Shown: in pieces, positions 18,548-27,235 of the stretch
Layout of the letters: the number at the start of each line of letters is the position of its first letter
How positions within the stretch are numbered: position 1 is the stretch's first letter
Origin: Euzebyella saccharophila
GTDB taxonomy: Bacteria > Bacteroidota > Bacteroidia > Flavobacteriales > Flavobacteriaceae
Length of the DNA: 64,000 nucleotides
Reading direction: 5' to 3'
Assembly: GCF_014855495.1 (NCBI RefSeq)
Contig: NZ_JACYFJ010000001.1
Location: 1,302,001 to 1,366,000, forward strand
Position numbers and translations under genes: made by a program
The notes under the pieces: generated by a model
What the model saw: only the letters and a program-made list of their open reading frames with translations
What the model was told of the DNA's origin: nothing
Databases searched by the model: none

Positions 18548-20458
18548 TTATTCTCTAGAAATAAGTTCTTCCAAGGGTTTTGAATGCTGGCTCCAATCGT
18601 ATTCGTTAATTTTGAACTCCCTTCCTAAATATGGTTTGGCATATTCATATTCAAGGGTTCTTTCTAGCATACGCTTTTCCAAATCGGTACGAGATATTTC
18701 ACCTTTAAGATATTTTTCTATTAATAGGGAAGCTATGTGACCTGCATACCTAGAGCCATAATAACCATTTTCAATATAAACTGCCAAGGCAATTTCCGGT
18801 TTTTCTACAGGAGCAAAGGCCACAAAAACGGAGTGATCCGTAAGCTGAACACGAACGCTATCGATCTTTGTAAAGTTTTCTACGGTTCCTGTCTTTCCGG
18901 CAATTCTAATATCCGGAATTTGCACATATCTGGCTGTTCCCTTTTCGTACACCTCGGCCATTCCTTGTACCACAGGCTCAAAATGCTGTTTGTCAATAGT
19001 GGTATGTTTTGGCTCTACGTAATCTGGAATACTTATGTTCTTGCCATCTATTTTTTTAAGGATATGCGGAGTAAAATAATGCCCTCTGTTGGCAATGGCC
19101 GCAGTCATATTGGCCAATTGAATAGGCGTAACGGCCACTTCTCCTTGCCCAATAGAATTGGAGATAATGTAAGAGGGGGCCCATCTGTTGTCTCCATACC
19201 ACTTATCATAGTATTCTTTACTAGGTATCCTCCCCTTTTTTCCGGTAGGAAGATCATACCCCAAATATTGACCAAGACCAAAGCTTTTCATATGTTTTTC
19301 CCATACATCCATACCTTCGTCCGTAGTTTCAAACTTTTCATATATCTTTCTGAAGGTTGCGGCGAAATAGGCATTACAGGATTTATAGATTCCATCGTTC
19401 AATCTACGGAGCCCTCCACCGCAATGGCAACCCCTTTTCTTTCGGCCTACATAAAAACCGTTATAGCATTGTACGGTAGTATTGGGGTTAATGACCCCTT
19501 CCTGCAAAGCAACTAGGGCATTTAAGGTTTTAAATGGTGATCCGGGCGAACCTTCGGCCAATATGGAACGATCAAACAAGGGTTTGGCAATAGAGTCGTA
19601 ATGTAATTTGCTGTAGTTTTTTGATCGCTCGCGACCTACCAAAAGAGCGGGATCATAGGTAGGCCCAGAAATCATTGCCAAAATTTCGCCCGTAGCCGGT
19701 TCCAAAGCAACGATACCCCCTCTTTTGCCATGCATCAATTTTTCCCCATACTCCTGTAAGGTCTTATCAATGGTAATATTAATTTCCATGCCTTGTTCTG
19801 GCAAGGTGTCCATCATACCATCTTTATATTTTCCAATATCCCTATTAAAGCGGTCTTTTTGAATATATTGTACGCCCTTTCTTCCTCTTAGGATATCCTC
19901 ATATTGTTTTTCTACACCGGTTCGCCCAGTAAGTTCTCCTTGGACGTAATAGGGGTTTTTGGCCAAATCACGTTCATTTACCTCACTAATATAGCCTAAG
20001 ACGTTAGCCGCACTTTTGGTGTCATAATATCTAAGGGAACGTTTTTGAATGTAAAAACCTTTGTAGTGCCTCATCTTCTCCTGAAGTTTGGCATAATCCT
20101 CCTTGGATAGTTGGGGTACAAATACCGATGGTAGCCGGGGTGAATAAATGCGCGCCTTTCTAAGCTCCTTTTTGAACTTTTCCTTGTCTATTCCCAATAA
20201 CTTACAAAATTCCAAGGTATCCAATTGCCTAACTTCCCTTGGTATGACCATGACATCGTAAGCAGGGTCATTACCCACCAACAACTTTCCATTCCGGTCA
20301 TAAATGTAGCCTCTTTCCGGATAGTCATATACCCTTTTAATGGCAGGGTCTTCCAATACCTGATCAGGAGAAAAGGTGAAAATTTGCAAATAGGATAACC
20401 TCCCCAAAAAGGTAATGGCGATGATTACTATGATAGAAGATAAAAGTAGCTTTTTCAT
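18548..20458 (-). CDS. mrdA: Penicillin-binding protein 2 (elongasome transpeptidase)
   Basis: A 636-residue class B penicillin-binding protein. It has an N-terminal membrane anchor (about 3-22), a PBP dimerisation domain and a C-terminal transpeptidase. Catalytic motifs are S307-P-F-K (SxxK), SCN at 360-362 and KTG in AGKTGT near 530. A CHCGGG loop between SxxK and SxN is typical of Bacteroidota PBP2. It cross-links lateral-wall peptidoglycan with RodA, encoded next. The gene order is the classic rod-shape cluster. Confidence 0.96.
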   Translation of the reverse strand: MKKLLLSSIIVIIAITFLGRLSYLQIFTFSPDQVLEDPAIKRVYDYPERGYIYDRNGKLLVGNDPAYDVMVIPREVRQLDTLEFCKLLGIDKEKFKKELRKARIYSPRLPSVFVPQLSKEDYAKLQEKMRHYKGFYIQKRSLRYYDTKSAANVLGYISEVNERDLAKNPYYVQGELTGRTGVEKQYEDILRGRKGVQYIQKDRFNRDIGKYKDGMMDTLPEQGMEINITIDKTLQEYGEKLMHGKRGGIVALEPATGEILAMISGPTYDPALLVGRERSKNYSKLHYDSIAKPLFDRSILAEGSPGSPFKTLNALVALQEGVINPNTTVQCYNGFYVGRKKRGCHCGGGLRRLNDGIYKSCNAYFAATFRKIYEKFETTDEGMDVWEKHMKSFGLGQYLGYDLPTGKKGRIPSKEYYDKWYGDNRWAPSYIISNSIGQGEVAVTPIQLANMTAAIANRGHYFTPHILKKIDGKNISIPDYVEPKHTTIDKQHFEPVVQGMAEVYEKGTARYVQIPDIRIAGKTGTVENFTKIDSVRVQLTDHSVFVAFAPVEKPEIALAVYIENGYYGSRYAGHIASLLIEKYLKGEISRTDLEKRMLERTLEYEYAKPYLGREFKINEYDWSQHSKPLEELISRE

Positions 20459-20513
20459 CTATGATGAAATTTGGGTATTATCGCATTAATTAGAAATTGT
20501 ATATCGGGTTTTT

Positions 20514-21023
20514 TTATTCCTTGCGAACACTAAACAGCGAGCCGAATAGCAAGCAAAGTATAAGAGTGGCCGCCCCCGTAGCCAGAACTTTTTTCAAAAC
20601 TAATAGGAAATTGGCCAAACTGAAAATTTCCAACGTAAAGAAAACCAAGTGATGTACTAATATCAATAACGTTAAAAATGTAATTTGTTGTACCTGAGTG
20701 GTGTTACTTAATTTAAAACTTTGAAATTCAAAATTTACACCAAAAACAAACCTCATAATAGCCGGTCTTATGTACGCAATGGTTATGGTTGATGCCGTGT
20801 GAATGGCCATGGTATCCGAAAAGAAATCTATGGCCAGTCCAAGTAAAAATCCTAGCCCTATAAACGCGGCCCTATTCTCCTTTATAGGGTACCAGTATAG
20901 AAACAAAATATATACCATGGGATTGATGAAACCAAAAAAATTCAGCCGGTTAAATACCAATACCTGCACCAATACCAACAGGATAAACCTCAAAACATTT
21001 AAGATGTAGTAATTACTTATCAT
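20514..21023 (-). CDS. mreD: Rod shape-determining protein MreD
   Basis: A 169-residue integral membrane protein with about five hydrophobic segments and the loop RPAIMRFVFGVNFEFQSF. Sequence identity in this family is low, so the assignment rests on size, topology and its position between mreC (11-base overlap) and mrdA. MreD belongs to the elongasome. Confidence 0.92.
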   Translation of the reverse strand: MISNYYILNVLRFILLVLVQVLVFNRLNFFGFINPMVYILFLYWYPIKENRAAFIGLGFLLGLAIDFFSDTMAIHTASTITIAYIRPAIMRFVFGVNFEFQSFKLSNTTQVQQITFLTLLILVHHLVFFTLEIFSLANFLLVLKKVLATGAATLILCLLFGSLFSVRKE

Positions 21024-21834
21024 CTGCTTCCGTCTGGTTTTGAAGTTCCAAAATCTCTTCCCTAAATCTATTGTTTACAATATAAACGTTCTTAATGTTC
21101 GTCATATCGTTGAAAAGAGTAACATCAATGCTATAAAAGCTTTGTGAGCTATTCAAATCAAATTTCCGGATGGTTCCGATGGGAATACCTTCGGGAAAAA
21201 TACTGCTCATGCCTCCTGTAACAATGGTATCCCCAATAGTTAAGGGCACCAATCTAGGGATATCTACCAATTGTACGACATCAAAACGTTTCATGTCCCA
21301 AACCAAAGACCCAAAGTGGTCCGTGTTTTTTATTTTGGCATTTATGTTGGATTTTTCATTGAGGATGCTCTGTACCGTGGCAAAATTGTTGGAGACGTTC
21401 TCTACGATTCCTAAAATTCCTTTGCTGGTAATCACCCCCATATCAGGTTTTACACTATCTTTTTCTCCTTGATTGATGGTGATATAATTCCTTGGATGTG
21501 CATAACTGTTTTTAATTACCTTTCCTGTGGTCACTGTATAGGTTTGCTGCACAGAATCAAGGGCAAGCGTATCTAAGGAGCTTCTGTTGAACAAAAGGTA
21601 ACGCAGCCGTTCATTTTCTTCCATGAGCCTCTGGTTCTCTAGATCAAGGCCAAAATAGGTAGTAACATTATTGGAAGTGCGTAAAATATTACCCGTTACC
21701 CAGTTAGAGGAATTAAAGAATCTTGATTGATGGTATGAATGGGATTGGATGGTAAAACCCAATGAGATGATCATCAACAGGATATATAGAAGGAAATTCT
21801 TATACCTTATGATAAAATTGATGATCTGCTGCAT
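21013..21834 (-). CDS. mreC: Rod shape-determining protein MreC
   Basis: A 273-residue protein with a short cytoplasmic N-terminus, one membrane helix (about 12-28), a coiled-coil stretch (LENQRLMEENERLRYLLF, about 65-82) and the periplasmic double beta-barrel (DMGVITSKGILGIV, GDTIVTGGMSSIFPEGIPIG). MreC scaffolds PBP2 and RodA in the elongasome. It overlaps mreD by 11 bases and follows mreB by 90 bases. Confidence 0.95.
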   Translation of the reverse strand: MQQIINFIIRYKNFLLYILLMIISLGFTIQSHSYHQSRFFNSSNWVTGNILRTSNNVTTYFGLDLENQRLMEENERLRYLLFNRSSLDTLALDSVQQTYTVTTGKVIKNSYAHPRNYITINQGEKDSVKPDMGVITSKGILGIVENVSNNFATVQSILNEKSNINAKIKNTDHFGSLVWDMKRFDVVQLVDIPRLVPLTIGDTIVTGGMSSIFPEGIPIGTIRKFDLNSSQSFYSIDVTLFNDMTNIKNVYIVNNRFREEILELQNQTEADDK

Positions 21835-21924
21835 TCGCTATAGATTTTTTTGAATCCTGCGAAGCCATTCCGATTGGAAATAGAAATAGAAAACCTTCGA
21901 AATCGCCCCGAATTCTTTTAAGGT

Positions 21925-22953
21925 TTATTTGATAAGGATGCTCTTGTAGCGCTCAAGGTTTTTTAAAGCAATACCCGTTCCTCGTACAACGGCCCTTAAA
22001 GGATCTTCCGCAATGTATACAGGTAAATCTGTCTTCTGGGATAATCTTCTATCCAAACCGCGTAACATGGATCCCCCACCGGCCAAATAGATACCGGTGT
22101 TGTAGATATCCGCAGCTAATTCCGGCGGAGTTTGGGATAAAGTCTCCATAACCGCATCTTCCACCCTTAGAATGGATTTGTCCAATGCCTTGGCAATTTC
22201 ACGATAGGAAATCTGAACTTGCTTGGGTTTACCTGTTAACAAATCACGTCCTTGTACCGATTTTTCATCTGGAGGAGTCTGTAAATCCTCGGTTGCGGAA
22301 CCAATTTCAATTTTAATATTTTCTGCAGTAGCTTCACCAACATACAAGTTGTGCTGTGTACGCATGTAGTAAATAATATCATTGGTGAAAACGTCACCCG
22401 CAATTTTAACGGACTTGTCACAAACAATACCTCCCAAAGCGATTACGGCAATTTCTGTAGTACCTCCACCTATATCCACGATCATGTTCCCTTTGGGTTG
22501 CATGATGTCAAGTCCAATACCAATAGCAGCAGCCATTGGTTCATGGATAAGATAAACTTCCTTACCGTTTACCCTTTCGGCGGATTCTTTTACCGCTCGC
22601 ATTTCCACTTCGGTAATACCCGATGGAATACATATAACCATGCGCAATGCAGGTGGAAACCACTTTTTCTTTAAAGCCGGAATGTTCTTAATGAACATAT
22701 TGATCATCTTTTCAGATGCATCAAAGTCCGCAATAACCCCGTCCTTAAGAGGTCTAATGGTCTTGATATTTTCGTGAGTCTTCCCCTGCATCATATTGGC
22801 TTCCTTACCAACGGCAATGATTTTGCCGGAAATACGGTCGCGTGCAACAATAGATGGACTGTCTACGACAACTTTGTCCATATGAATGATGAGGGTGTTC
22901 GCAGTACCTAAGTCGATAGCGATTTCCTCAGTCAAGAAATCAAAAAATCCCAT
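21925..22953 (-). CDS. mreB: Rod shape-determining protein MreB (actin-like)
   Basis: A 342-residue bacterial actin. Nucleotide-binding motifs are visible: phosphate-1 DLGTANTLI (about 15-23), phosphate-2 MIVDIGGGTTEIAVIALGG and the adenosine motif GIYLAGGGSMLRGLD. MreB filaments orient lateral wall synthesis. It is first of the five-gene rod-shape set. A -7-like box (23009-23016) lies 55 bases upstream, so it may be transcribed separately from purH. Confidence 0.97.
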   Translation of the reverse strand: MGFFDFLTEEIAIDLGTANTLIIHMDKVVVDSPSIVARDRISGKIIAVGKEANMMQGKTHENIKTIRPLKDGVIADFDASEKMINMFIKNIPALKKKWFPPALRMVICIPSGITEVEMRAVKESAERVNGKEVYLIHEPMAAAIGIGLDIMQPKGNMIVDIGGGTTEIAVIALGGIVCDKSVKIAGDVFTNDIIYYMRTQHNLYVGEATAENIKIEIGSATEDLQTPPDEKSVQGRDLLTGKPKQVQISYREIAKALDKSILRVEDAVMETLSQTPPELAADIYNTGIYLAGGGSMLRGLDRRLSQKTDLPVYIAEDPLRAVVRGTGIALKNLERYKSILIK

Positions 22954-23008
22954 TTGTAATTTACTTTGGTTATGTTACTAAGCTCGATTGGGGTGTGCTT
23001 GTTATCGA

Positions 23009-23016
23009 CAAATGTA
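23009..23016 (-). promoter_or_regulatory. Sigma-A -7 box for mreB
   Basis: TACATTTG on the minus strand matches TAnnTTTG, 55 bases before the mreB ATG. The -33 element is not clear. It lies just upstream of mreB, at the end of purH. Confidence 0.45.
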
Positions 23017-23022
23017 GTGAAA

Positions 23023-24549
23023 TTAGTGCTTGAAATGACGGGTGCCCGTCATCACCATAGACACATTATTTTCATTACAATAATCGATGCTTAATTGATC
23101 CTTAATAGATCCGCCCGGCTGTATAACGCTAGAAATACCATTTTTATGCGAAATTTCTACACAATCTGGAAATGGAAAGAACGCATCACTTGCCATTACG
23201 GCCCCGTTAAGGTCAAAATTAAAGTGATTTGCTTTGTGAATTGCCTGATTTAGAGCGTCTACGCGAGATGTTTGCCCTGTTCCGCTGGCACACAGTTGCT
23301 TGTTTTTAGCAAGTACAATGGTATTGGATTTGGTGTGTTTGCAGAGCTTACTGGCAAAGATCAAGTCTTCAATTTCTTCTTGTGTAGGCTTTTTGTCCGT
23401 TACATATTGCAAATCTTCAACAGCATCCGTTCTATTATCCTTGTCCTGTACCAAAACACCGTTCAGGCAAGTGCGAACCTGTGTACTTGGCAATGCAATA
23501 TCATTCTGAACCAAAATTATACGGTTCTTTTTGCCTTTGAGAATTTCCAAAGCTTCCTCTGAATAACTAGGGGCAATGACAACTTCACAGAACAATTGGT
23601 GAATTTCTTCCGCTGTAGGTTTATCTATTTCCACGTTGCTGATCAAGATTCCGCCAAAAGCCGAAACAGGGTCTCCCGCTAAGGCATCAACATAGGCTTG
23701 GTGAATCGTGTCGCGTTGGGCAAGGCCACAGGCGTTGTTATGCTTAAGAATGGCAAAAGTGGGAGCGTCATCCCTAAACTCTTGCATAAGGTTCACGGCT
23801 GCATCTACATCTAATAAGTTGTTATACGATAACTCTTTGCCGTGCAACTTGTTGAACATCGCATCAAAATCACCATAGAAATACCCTTTTTGATGTGGAT
23901 TTTCCCCGTATCTAAGGGTTTTTCCGTTGGTTTCACTCATTTTAAGGGCAGGAATTTCTCCTTGGTTAAAATAATTGAAAATGGCCGTATCATAATGGGA
24001 AGAGACATTAAAGGATTTAGTTGCGAACCTTTTTCTTTCCTCAAGAGTGGTGCTGCCATTTCCATTGGTGATGATTTCAAGCACTTCTGCATAATCTTCC
24101 ATGGAAGAAACACAAAGTACATCCTTGAAATTTTTTGCTGCAGCACGGATCAGGGAAATTCCGCCAATGTCAATCTTTTCAATAATATCTTGTTCCGATG
24201 CGCCACTGGCAACGGTTTTTTCAAAAGGATATAAATCCACAATAACAATGTCTATCTGCGGAATTTCGAACTCCTCTAATTGAGCAACATCCGTTTCGTT
24301 ATCCTGGCGGTTAAGAATACCTCCAAAAACCTTAGGGTGCAATGTTTTGACCCTGCCACCTAAAATGGACGGGTAACTGGTGACATCCTCAACAGGTACA
24401 ACATCAATGCCTAGGTCCTTGATAAATTTTTCGGTTCCTCCAGTAGAATAGATGGTAATTCCGAGCTCATCAAACTTTTTTACAATAGGCTCGAGACCAT
24501 CTTTATGAAATACGGAAATTAATGCGGAGGTTACTTTTTTAGTGCTCAT
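23023..24549 (-). CDS. purH: Bifunctional AICAR transformylase / IMP cyclohydrolase
   Basis: A 508-residue purine-biosynthesis enzyme doing the last two steps to IMP. The N-terminal MGS-like IMP cyclohydrolase domain shows STGGTEKFIKDLGI and LHPKVFGGIL. The AICAR formyltransferase domain shows LRYGENPHQKGYF, LKHNNACGLA (the Lys-His pair of the active site), DAFFPFPDCVE and a C-terminal TGTRHFKH. Length is normal. It lies upstream of mreB on the same strand with a 69-base gap; this neighbourhood has no obvious functional link. Confidence 0.97.
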   Translation of the reverse strand: MSTKKVTSALISVFHKDGLEPIVKKFDELGITIYSTGGTEKFIKDLGIDVVPVEDVTSYPSILGGRVKTLHPKVFGGILNRQDNETDVAQLEEFEIPQIDIVIVDLYPFEKTVASGASEQDIIEKIDIGGISLIRAAAKNFKDVLCVSSMEDYAEVLEIITNGNGSTTLEERKRFATKSFNVSSHYDTAIFNYFNQGEIPALKMSETNGKTLRYGENPHQKGYFYGDFDAMFNKLHGKELSYNNLLDVDAAVNLMQEFRDDAPTFAILKHNNACGLAQRDTIHQAYVDALAGDPVSAFGGILISNVEIDKPTAEEIHQLFCEVVIAPSYSEEALEILKGKKNRIILVQNDIALPSTQVRTCLNGVLVQDKDNRTDAVEDLQYVTDKKPTQEEIEDLIFASKLCKHTKSNTIVLAKNKQLCASGTGQTSRVDALNQAIHKANHFNFDLNGAVMASDAFFPFPDCVEISHKNGISSVIQPGGSIKDQLSIDYCNENNVSMVMTGTRHFKH

Positions 24550-24585
24550 TTTCTTTGCGTGTAGTTATCGTACTATAATGACACG

Positions 24586-24593
24586 CAAAAGTA
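24586..24593 (-). promoter_or_regulatory. Sigma-A -7 box for purH
   Basis: TACTTTTG on the minus strand, 36 bases before the purH ATG. No convincing TTTG is present at -33. Confidence 0.45.
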
Positions 24594-24736
24594 ATCGATT
24601 AAAGATAAAAAACCGACGAGGTTATCAACAAATAAGCTTAAGTTGTAAACGCTTTAGGCCTGCCATTGTCCAAAAACGGACTAGACAACAGAAATGAGAT
24701 GTTTTGGCCTTCCTAAAGTTTTATAACGGTCTACTT

Positions 24737-25195
24737 CTAGTCTTTTTCGATTAGTTGGGCAATTTCTTCATTGATAAATTCCAGAAAGCGCTCATCTTCC
24801 TCCGTAAAAGGGTCCGGAGTATTGGAGTCTATGTCTATTTGGCCAATATTTTCTCCATTGACAAATAGGGGAACCACAATTTCTGCCTTTACAGTAATAC
24901 TACAGGCAATATAATTGTCTTGTGCCTTTACATCAGGGACCACAAAATTTTGATTGGAAACTGCTACCTGTCCACAAATCCCTTTTCCAAAGGGTATGAT
25001 GGTGTGGTCTGTAGGTTCACCTGCGTAGGGCCCTAGTTTAAGTTCTTCTTTATCGCCATTTTTAAAATAGAAACCTACCCAGTCATAATGGGGAACGGTA
25101 GATTGAAGATAATCACAAAGCTCCTGCTGCTTTTGTTCAAGAGGTTTATCGGATTTTAATATTGTTAGTGCCTTAGGGCGAAGTTCTGTAAACAT
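24737..25195 (-). CDS. GAF-domain protein, probable free methionine-(R)-sulfoxide reductase
   Basis: A 152-residue single GAF domain of the fRMsr (YebR/YtsP-like) type, which reduces free Met-R-sulfoxide. HYDWVGFYFKNGD, LGPYAGEPT, FGKGICG and YIACSITVKAEIVVPL follow the family layout. Two of the three Cys of characterised enzymes are present (GICG and IACS); the position where E. coli has the first Cys reads PTDHTIIPF and lacks it. The start is set at the ATG at 25195; the in-frame codon at 25201 is TTG. The msrA/msrB genes in this window fit a sulfoxide-repair theme, though they lie 8 kb away. Confidence 0.85.
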   Translation of the reverse strand: MFTELRPKALTILKSDKPLEQKQQELCDYLQSTVPHYDWVGFYFKNGDKEELKLGPYAGEPTDHTIIPFGKGICGQVAVSNQNFVVPDVKAQDNYIACSITVKAEIVVPLFVNGENIGQIDIDSNTPDPFTEEDERFLEFINEEIAQLIEKD

Positions 25196-25209
25196 GCTCA
25201 ATTTTTTTG

Positions 25210-25217
25210 CAAATATA
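25210..25217 (-). promoter_or_regulatory. Sigma-A -7 box for the GAF protein
   Basis: TATATTTG on the minus strand matches TAnnTTTG, 14 bases before the ATG at 25195. The -33 element is not evident. Confidence 0.55.
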
Positions 25218-25253
25218 CGTATCGCCTTGGTCGTACCGGATTAAATTACTTAA

Positions 25254-25289
25254 CAAGAAAAAAAGGATGCCTTTTTGGGGCATCCTTTT
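25254..25289 (-). terminator. Terminator of the acidic lipoprotein gene
   Basis: AAAAGGATGCC (25261-25271) pairs with GGCATCCTTTT (25279-25289). A long A tract on the plus side gives the T run on the minus strand. Confidence 0.85.
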
Positions 25290-25310
25290 TTTCTATTGTC
25301 TCTGTATAAC

Positions 25311-26438
25311 TTATGGTTGTATTTTTACATCGAACATGATATAGTCGTTGTTGTCAAACCCTGGTTCAATGGCCGTAACTTTTATAAGACCTTTTTTACC
25401 ATAGTTGTCTACGAACTCTATAACGTCACCTGCATTGATGTTGGTGAATTTTTGAAAATCTGTCTTTTCAATAGAATCCAATTCACTGGCCATGGTAATG
25501 GCATCAAAATCAGCCCCCGTTTTTACGGAAAGTTGGAAGAACATTTCGTTTAATTCTTCGTTTTCGGCATCATCTTCTGAGTCATCAGGCTCTAGTCCGT
25601 CCACAAAAAATCCAAAAGACTCATTAAAGGTAGAAGCGGATGCTAAGGTAGCCTTGTCGTCTGCAGAAACACCAGAGGCTCCATAGTAATAGCCAAAGTC
25701 CCAATATGCTCTAAATTCAGGACCTTCATTGATTCGGTAAATATGATCATCCTCTGTGTCTGGTTGCTCCAAGAAAGAGAAGAAGGATTCGGTAGTACCG
25801 TCTTGTGCGGGTGCAAATAATTGAACATCGGTAAAACTCATAACCTCTGCATCCGGGTTATTTCCGTTGCCAACCGTAACGGTGATGGTTCCTACACCCA
25901 AAGCTTTTCTTTTAGTTGGGTCTCTAAAGTCTCCTTTTCCTGTGGTGGTCCAAAAGCTATAAACAATTTCTCCGTTGTCAATATCTGGTACCGGTAGACT
26001 AAAGGTAAAATCAATCTCTTTTTTGGTAGCTCCATCCAAATCAATGGATCCATCTGCCTTGGTGGCTTTTTTAAGGTCATCACTGTCCAGATCAAAATTG
26101 TTGAAGGGCATATCTCCACTTCCTCCAATATTTTGGGTTATGTACATTCTTCTTTGCGTAAGATCGGTAGAAGTGAAAATAACACGTCCAGGAACTTCCG
26201 TCCCAACTTCTCCGCTGGCTTCTGCCACCACAATGTCATTAGAAGGGTCTCCCTCGTTAAAAACTAGGGTAGCTACTTCCTCCTCCTCATTGGGTTCACC
26301 ATCTGGATTTTCTTGTTGTGGGATGTCCGGGGTGTCAAAAACATTACCGTCATCAGAACTACAACTGGCCGCAAATAGCGAGAATGCCATTATAGCCGCT
26401 CGGTACGTAATTTTTGAAAACATAATTTTTTTCATCAT
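25311..26438 (-). CDS. Acidic lipoprotein of unknown function
   Basis: A 375-residue protein with a lipoprotein signal (MAFSLFAASC, lipobox Cys26) followed by a disordered acidic linker (PQQENPDGEPNEEEEVATL, about 40-58). The remainder is predicted beta-rich with many Asp/Glu pairs (DGLEPDDSEDDAENEELNE), suggesting calcium binding, although no EF-hand or dockerin consensus is seen. No family is recognised. It is monocistronic: its own terminator lies downstream and a perfect palindrome lies 66 bases upstream. Tandem ATG codons (26438 and 26435) leave the exact start open. Confidence 0.8.
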   Translation of the reverse strand: MMKKIMFSKITYRAAIMAFSLFAASCSSDDGNVFDTPDIPQQENPDGEPNEEEEVATLVFNEGDPSNDIVVAEASGEVGTEVPGRVIFTSTDLTQRRMYITQNIGGSGDMPFNNFDLDSDDLKKATKADGSIDLDGATKKEIDFTFSLPVPDIDNGEIVYSFWTTTGKGDFRDPTKRKALGVGTITVTVGNGNNPDAEVMSFTDVQLFAPAQDGTTESFFSFLEQPDTEDDHIYRINEGPEFRAYWDFGYYYGASGVSADDKATLASASTFNESFGFFVDGLEPDDSEDDAENEELNEMFFQLSVKTGADFDAITMASELDSIEKTDFQKFTNINAGDVIEFVDNYGKKGLIKVTAIEPGFDNNDYIMFDVKIQP

Positions 26439-26504
26439 TCAGGATTTAATTTTAAATGTTAATGGTTTTAGTTGAATGTGCTTTGTACACATCCTAATAA
26501 TTAG

Positions 26505-26518
26505 TTAGAACGTTCTAA
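26505..26518. promoter_or_regulatory. Perfect 14-base palindrome, candidate operator
   Basis: TTAGAAC/GTTCTAA lies in the 217-base divergent region between the acidic lipoprotein gene (66 bases from its ATG) and the HYC_CC_PP gene (137 bases from its ATG). Perfect dyad symmetry in an otherwise unstructured AT-rich spacer suggests a dimeric regulator site. The regulator is unknown. Confidence 0.4.
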
Positions 26519-26643
26519 AGCTTAAATTATTTTCCTTGTTTGGGGGATGTTGTCTTAGCTCCTTTATTTAACAATTTCTTTGTTTGCCAATTATATGATC
26601 ATGTTTATTTCCCCAATACTAGATTCATTTAGTGTCTATTTTG

Positions 26644-26651
26644 TAATTTTG
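26644..26651 (+). promoter_or_regulatory. Sigma-A -7 box directly before the HYC_CC_PP gene
   Basis: TAATTTTG matches TAnnTTTG with only four bases to the ATG at 26656. The message should be leaderless or nearly so. No good -33 TTTG is present. Confidence 0.55.
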
Positions 26652-26655
26652 CTAC

Positions 26656-27069
26656 ATGAAGGAATTCTTACATCGTATTTTTTCATGCTGCATGGCCCTG
26701 CTTTTGCTGGCATCTACCACTTCTTGGAAAGTGGAGAAGCATTATTGTATGGGCAGACTGATCAATGTGGCCTTTTTTGTAGATGCCGATGCTTGTGGAA
26801 TGGATATGCCAGTCTTAGGTCAGCAGGAGGCTACATTGGAGCAAAAGACATGTTGTGATAATGAGGTGATTCTGCTTGAAGGTCAGGATGAGGTGACTGC
26901 TGTTAACAACGATTTGGATTTAGATCAACAACAATTTCTGATTGCCTACACCCTTAGTTTTCTAGAAGTTTTAAAACCTATAGAGTCCAAAGAGTTTTTA
27001 TTTAACTCCTATCATCCCCCCAAAATAGTCAAGGATATTCAATTGCTTGACGAAGTCTACCTCCTTTGA
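26656..27069 (+). CDS. HYC_CC_PP family protein (copper-island small secreted protein)
   Basis: A 137-residue protein with an N-terminal hydrophobic signal (about 9-23). It carries the three signatures that name the family: HYC at residues 29-31, CC at 66-67 and HPP at 120-122, plus Cys47. This Bacteroidota family commonly lies beside copper ATPase and TonB genes; the conserved Cys/His set suggests a metal-binding role, not experimentally assigned here. It opens a co-directional copper gene set. Frame and length are intact. Confidence 0.85.
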   Translation: MKEFLHRIFSCCMALLLLASTTSWKVEKHYCMGRLINVAFFVDADACGMDMPVLGQQEATLEQKTCCDNEVILLEGQDEVTAVNNDLDLDQQQFLIAYTLSFLEVLKPIESKEFLFNSYHPPKIVKDIQLLDEVYLL

Positions 27070-27157
27070 TTTTTTAAGTTTTTTCAGTTGAAACTCTTTT
27101 GGGTCCAACACCTTTGTTGCCTTTGAGGGATATTTTCTAATTGATTATTTCTTAAAA

Positions 27158-27235
27158 ATGAAAACAGTACTACATATAAAAAATATGGTGTGCGACCGTT
27201 GCAAAATGATGGTCGGTCAACCATGGCACAATTAG
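27158..27235 (+). pseudogene. HMA-like 5' fragment of the AraC regulator, cut by a frameshift
   Basis: From the ATG at 27158 the frame encodes MKTVLHIKNMVCDRC and ten more residues, then TAG at 27233. The MxCxxC motif (MVCDRC) is the heavy-metal-associated N-terminus normally fused to the AraC-type protein that continues in another frame from about 27223. Adding one base between CC (27221-27222) and ATG (27223) restores a continuous protein reading VGQ-P-MAQLGYTDV. A one-base deletion, or a sequencing error, is therefore the simplest explanation. Confidence 0.7.

Noticed and set aside
18737-19516. 259-codon plus-strand open frame inside mrdA
   Set aside because: Antisense of the PBP2 gene, which carries all catalytic motifs on the other strand.
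27200-27235. Programmed -1 frameshifting in the HMA-AraC regulator
   Set aside because: No slippery heptamer with a downstream stem was found in the overlap of the two frames, so mutation or sequencing error is preferred.
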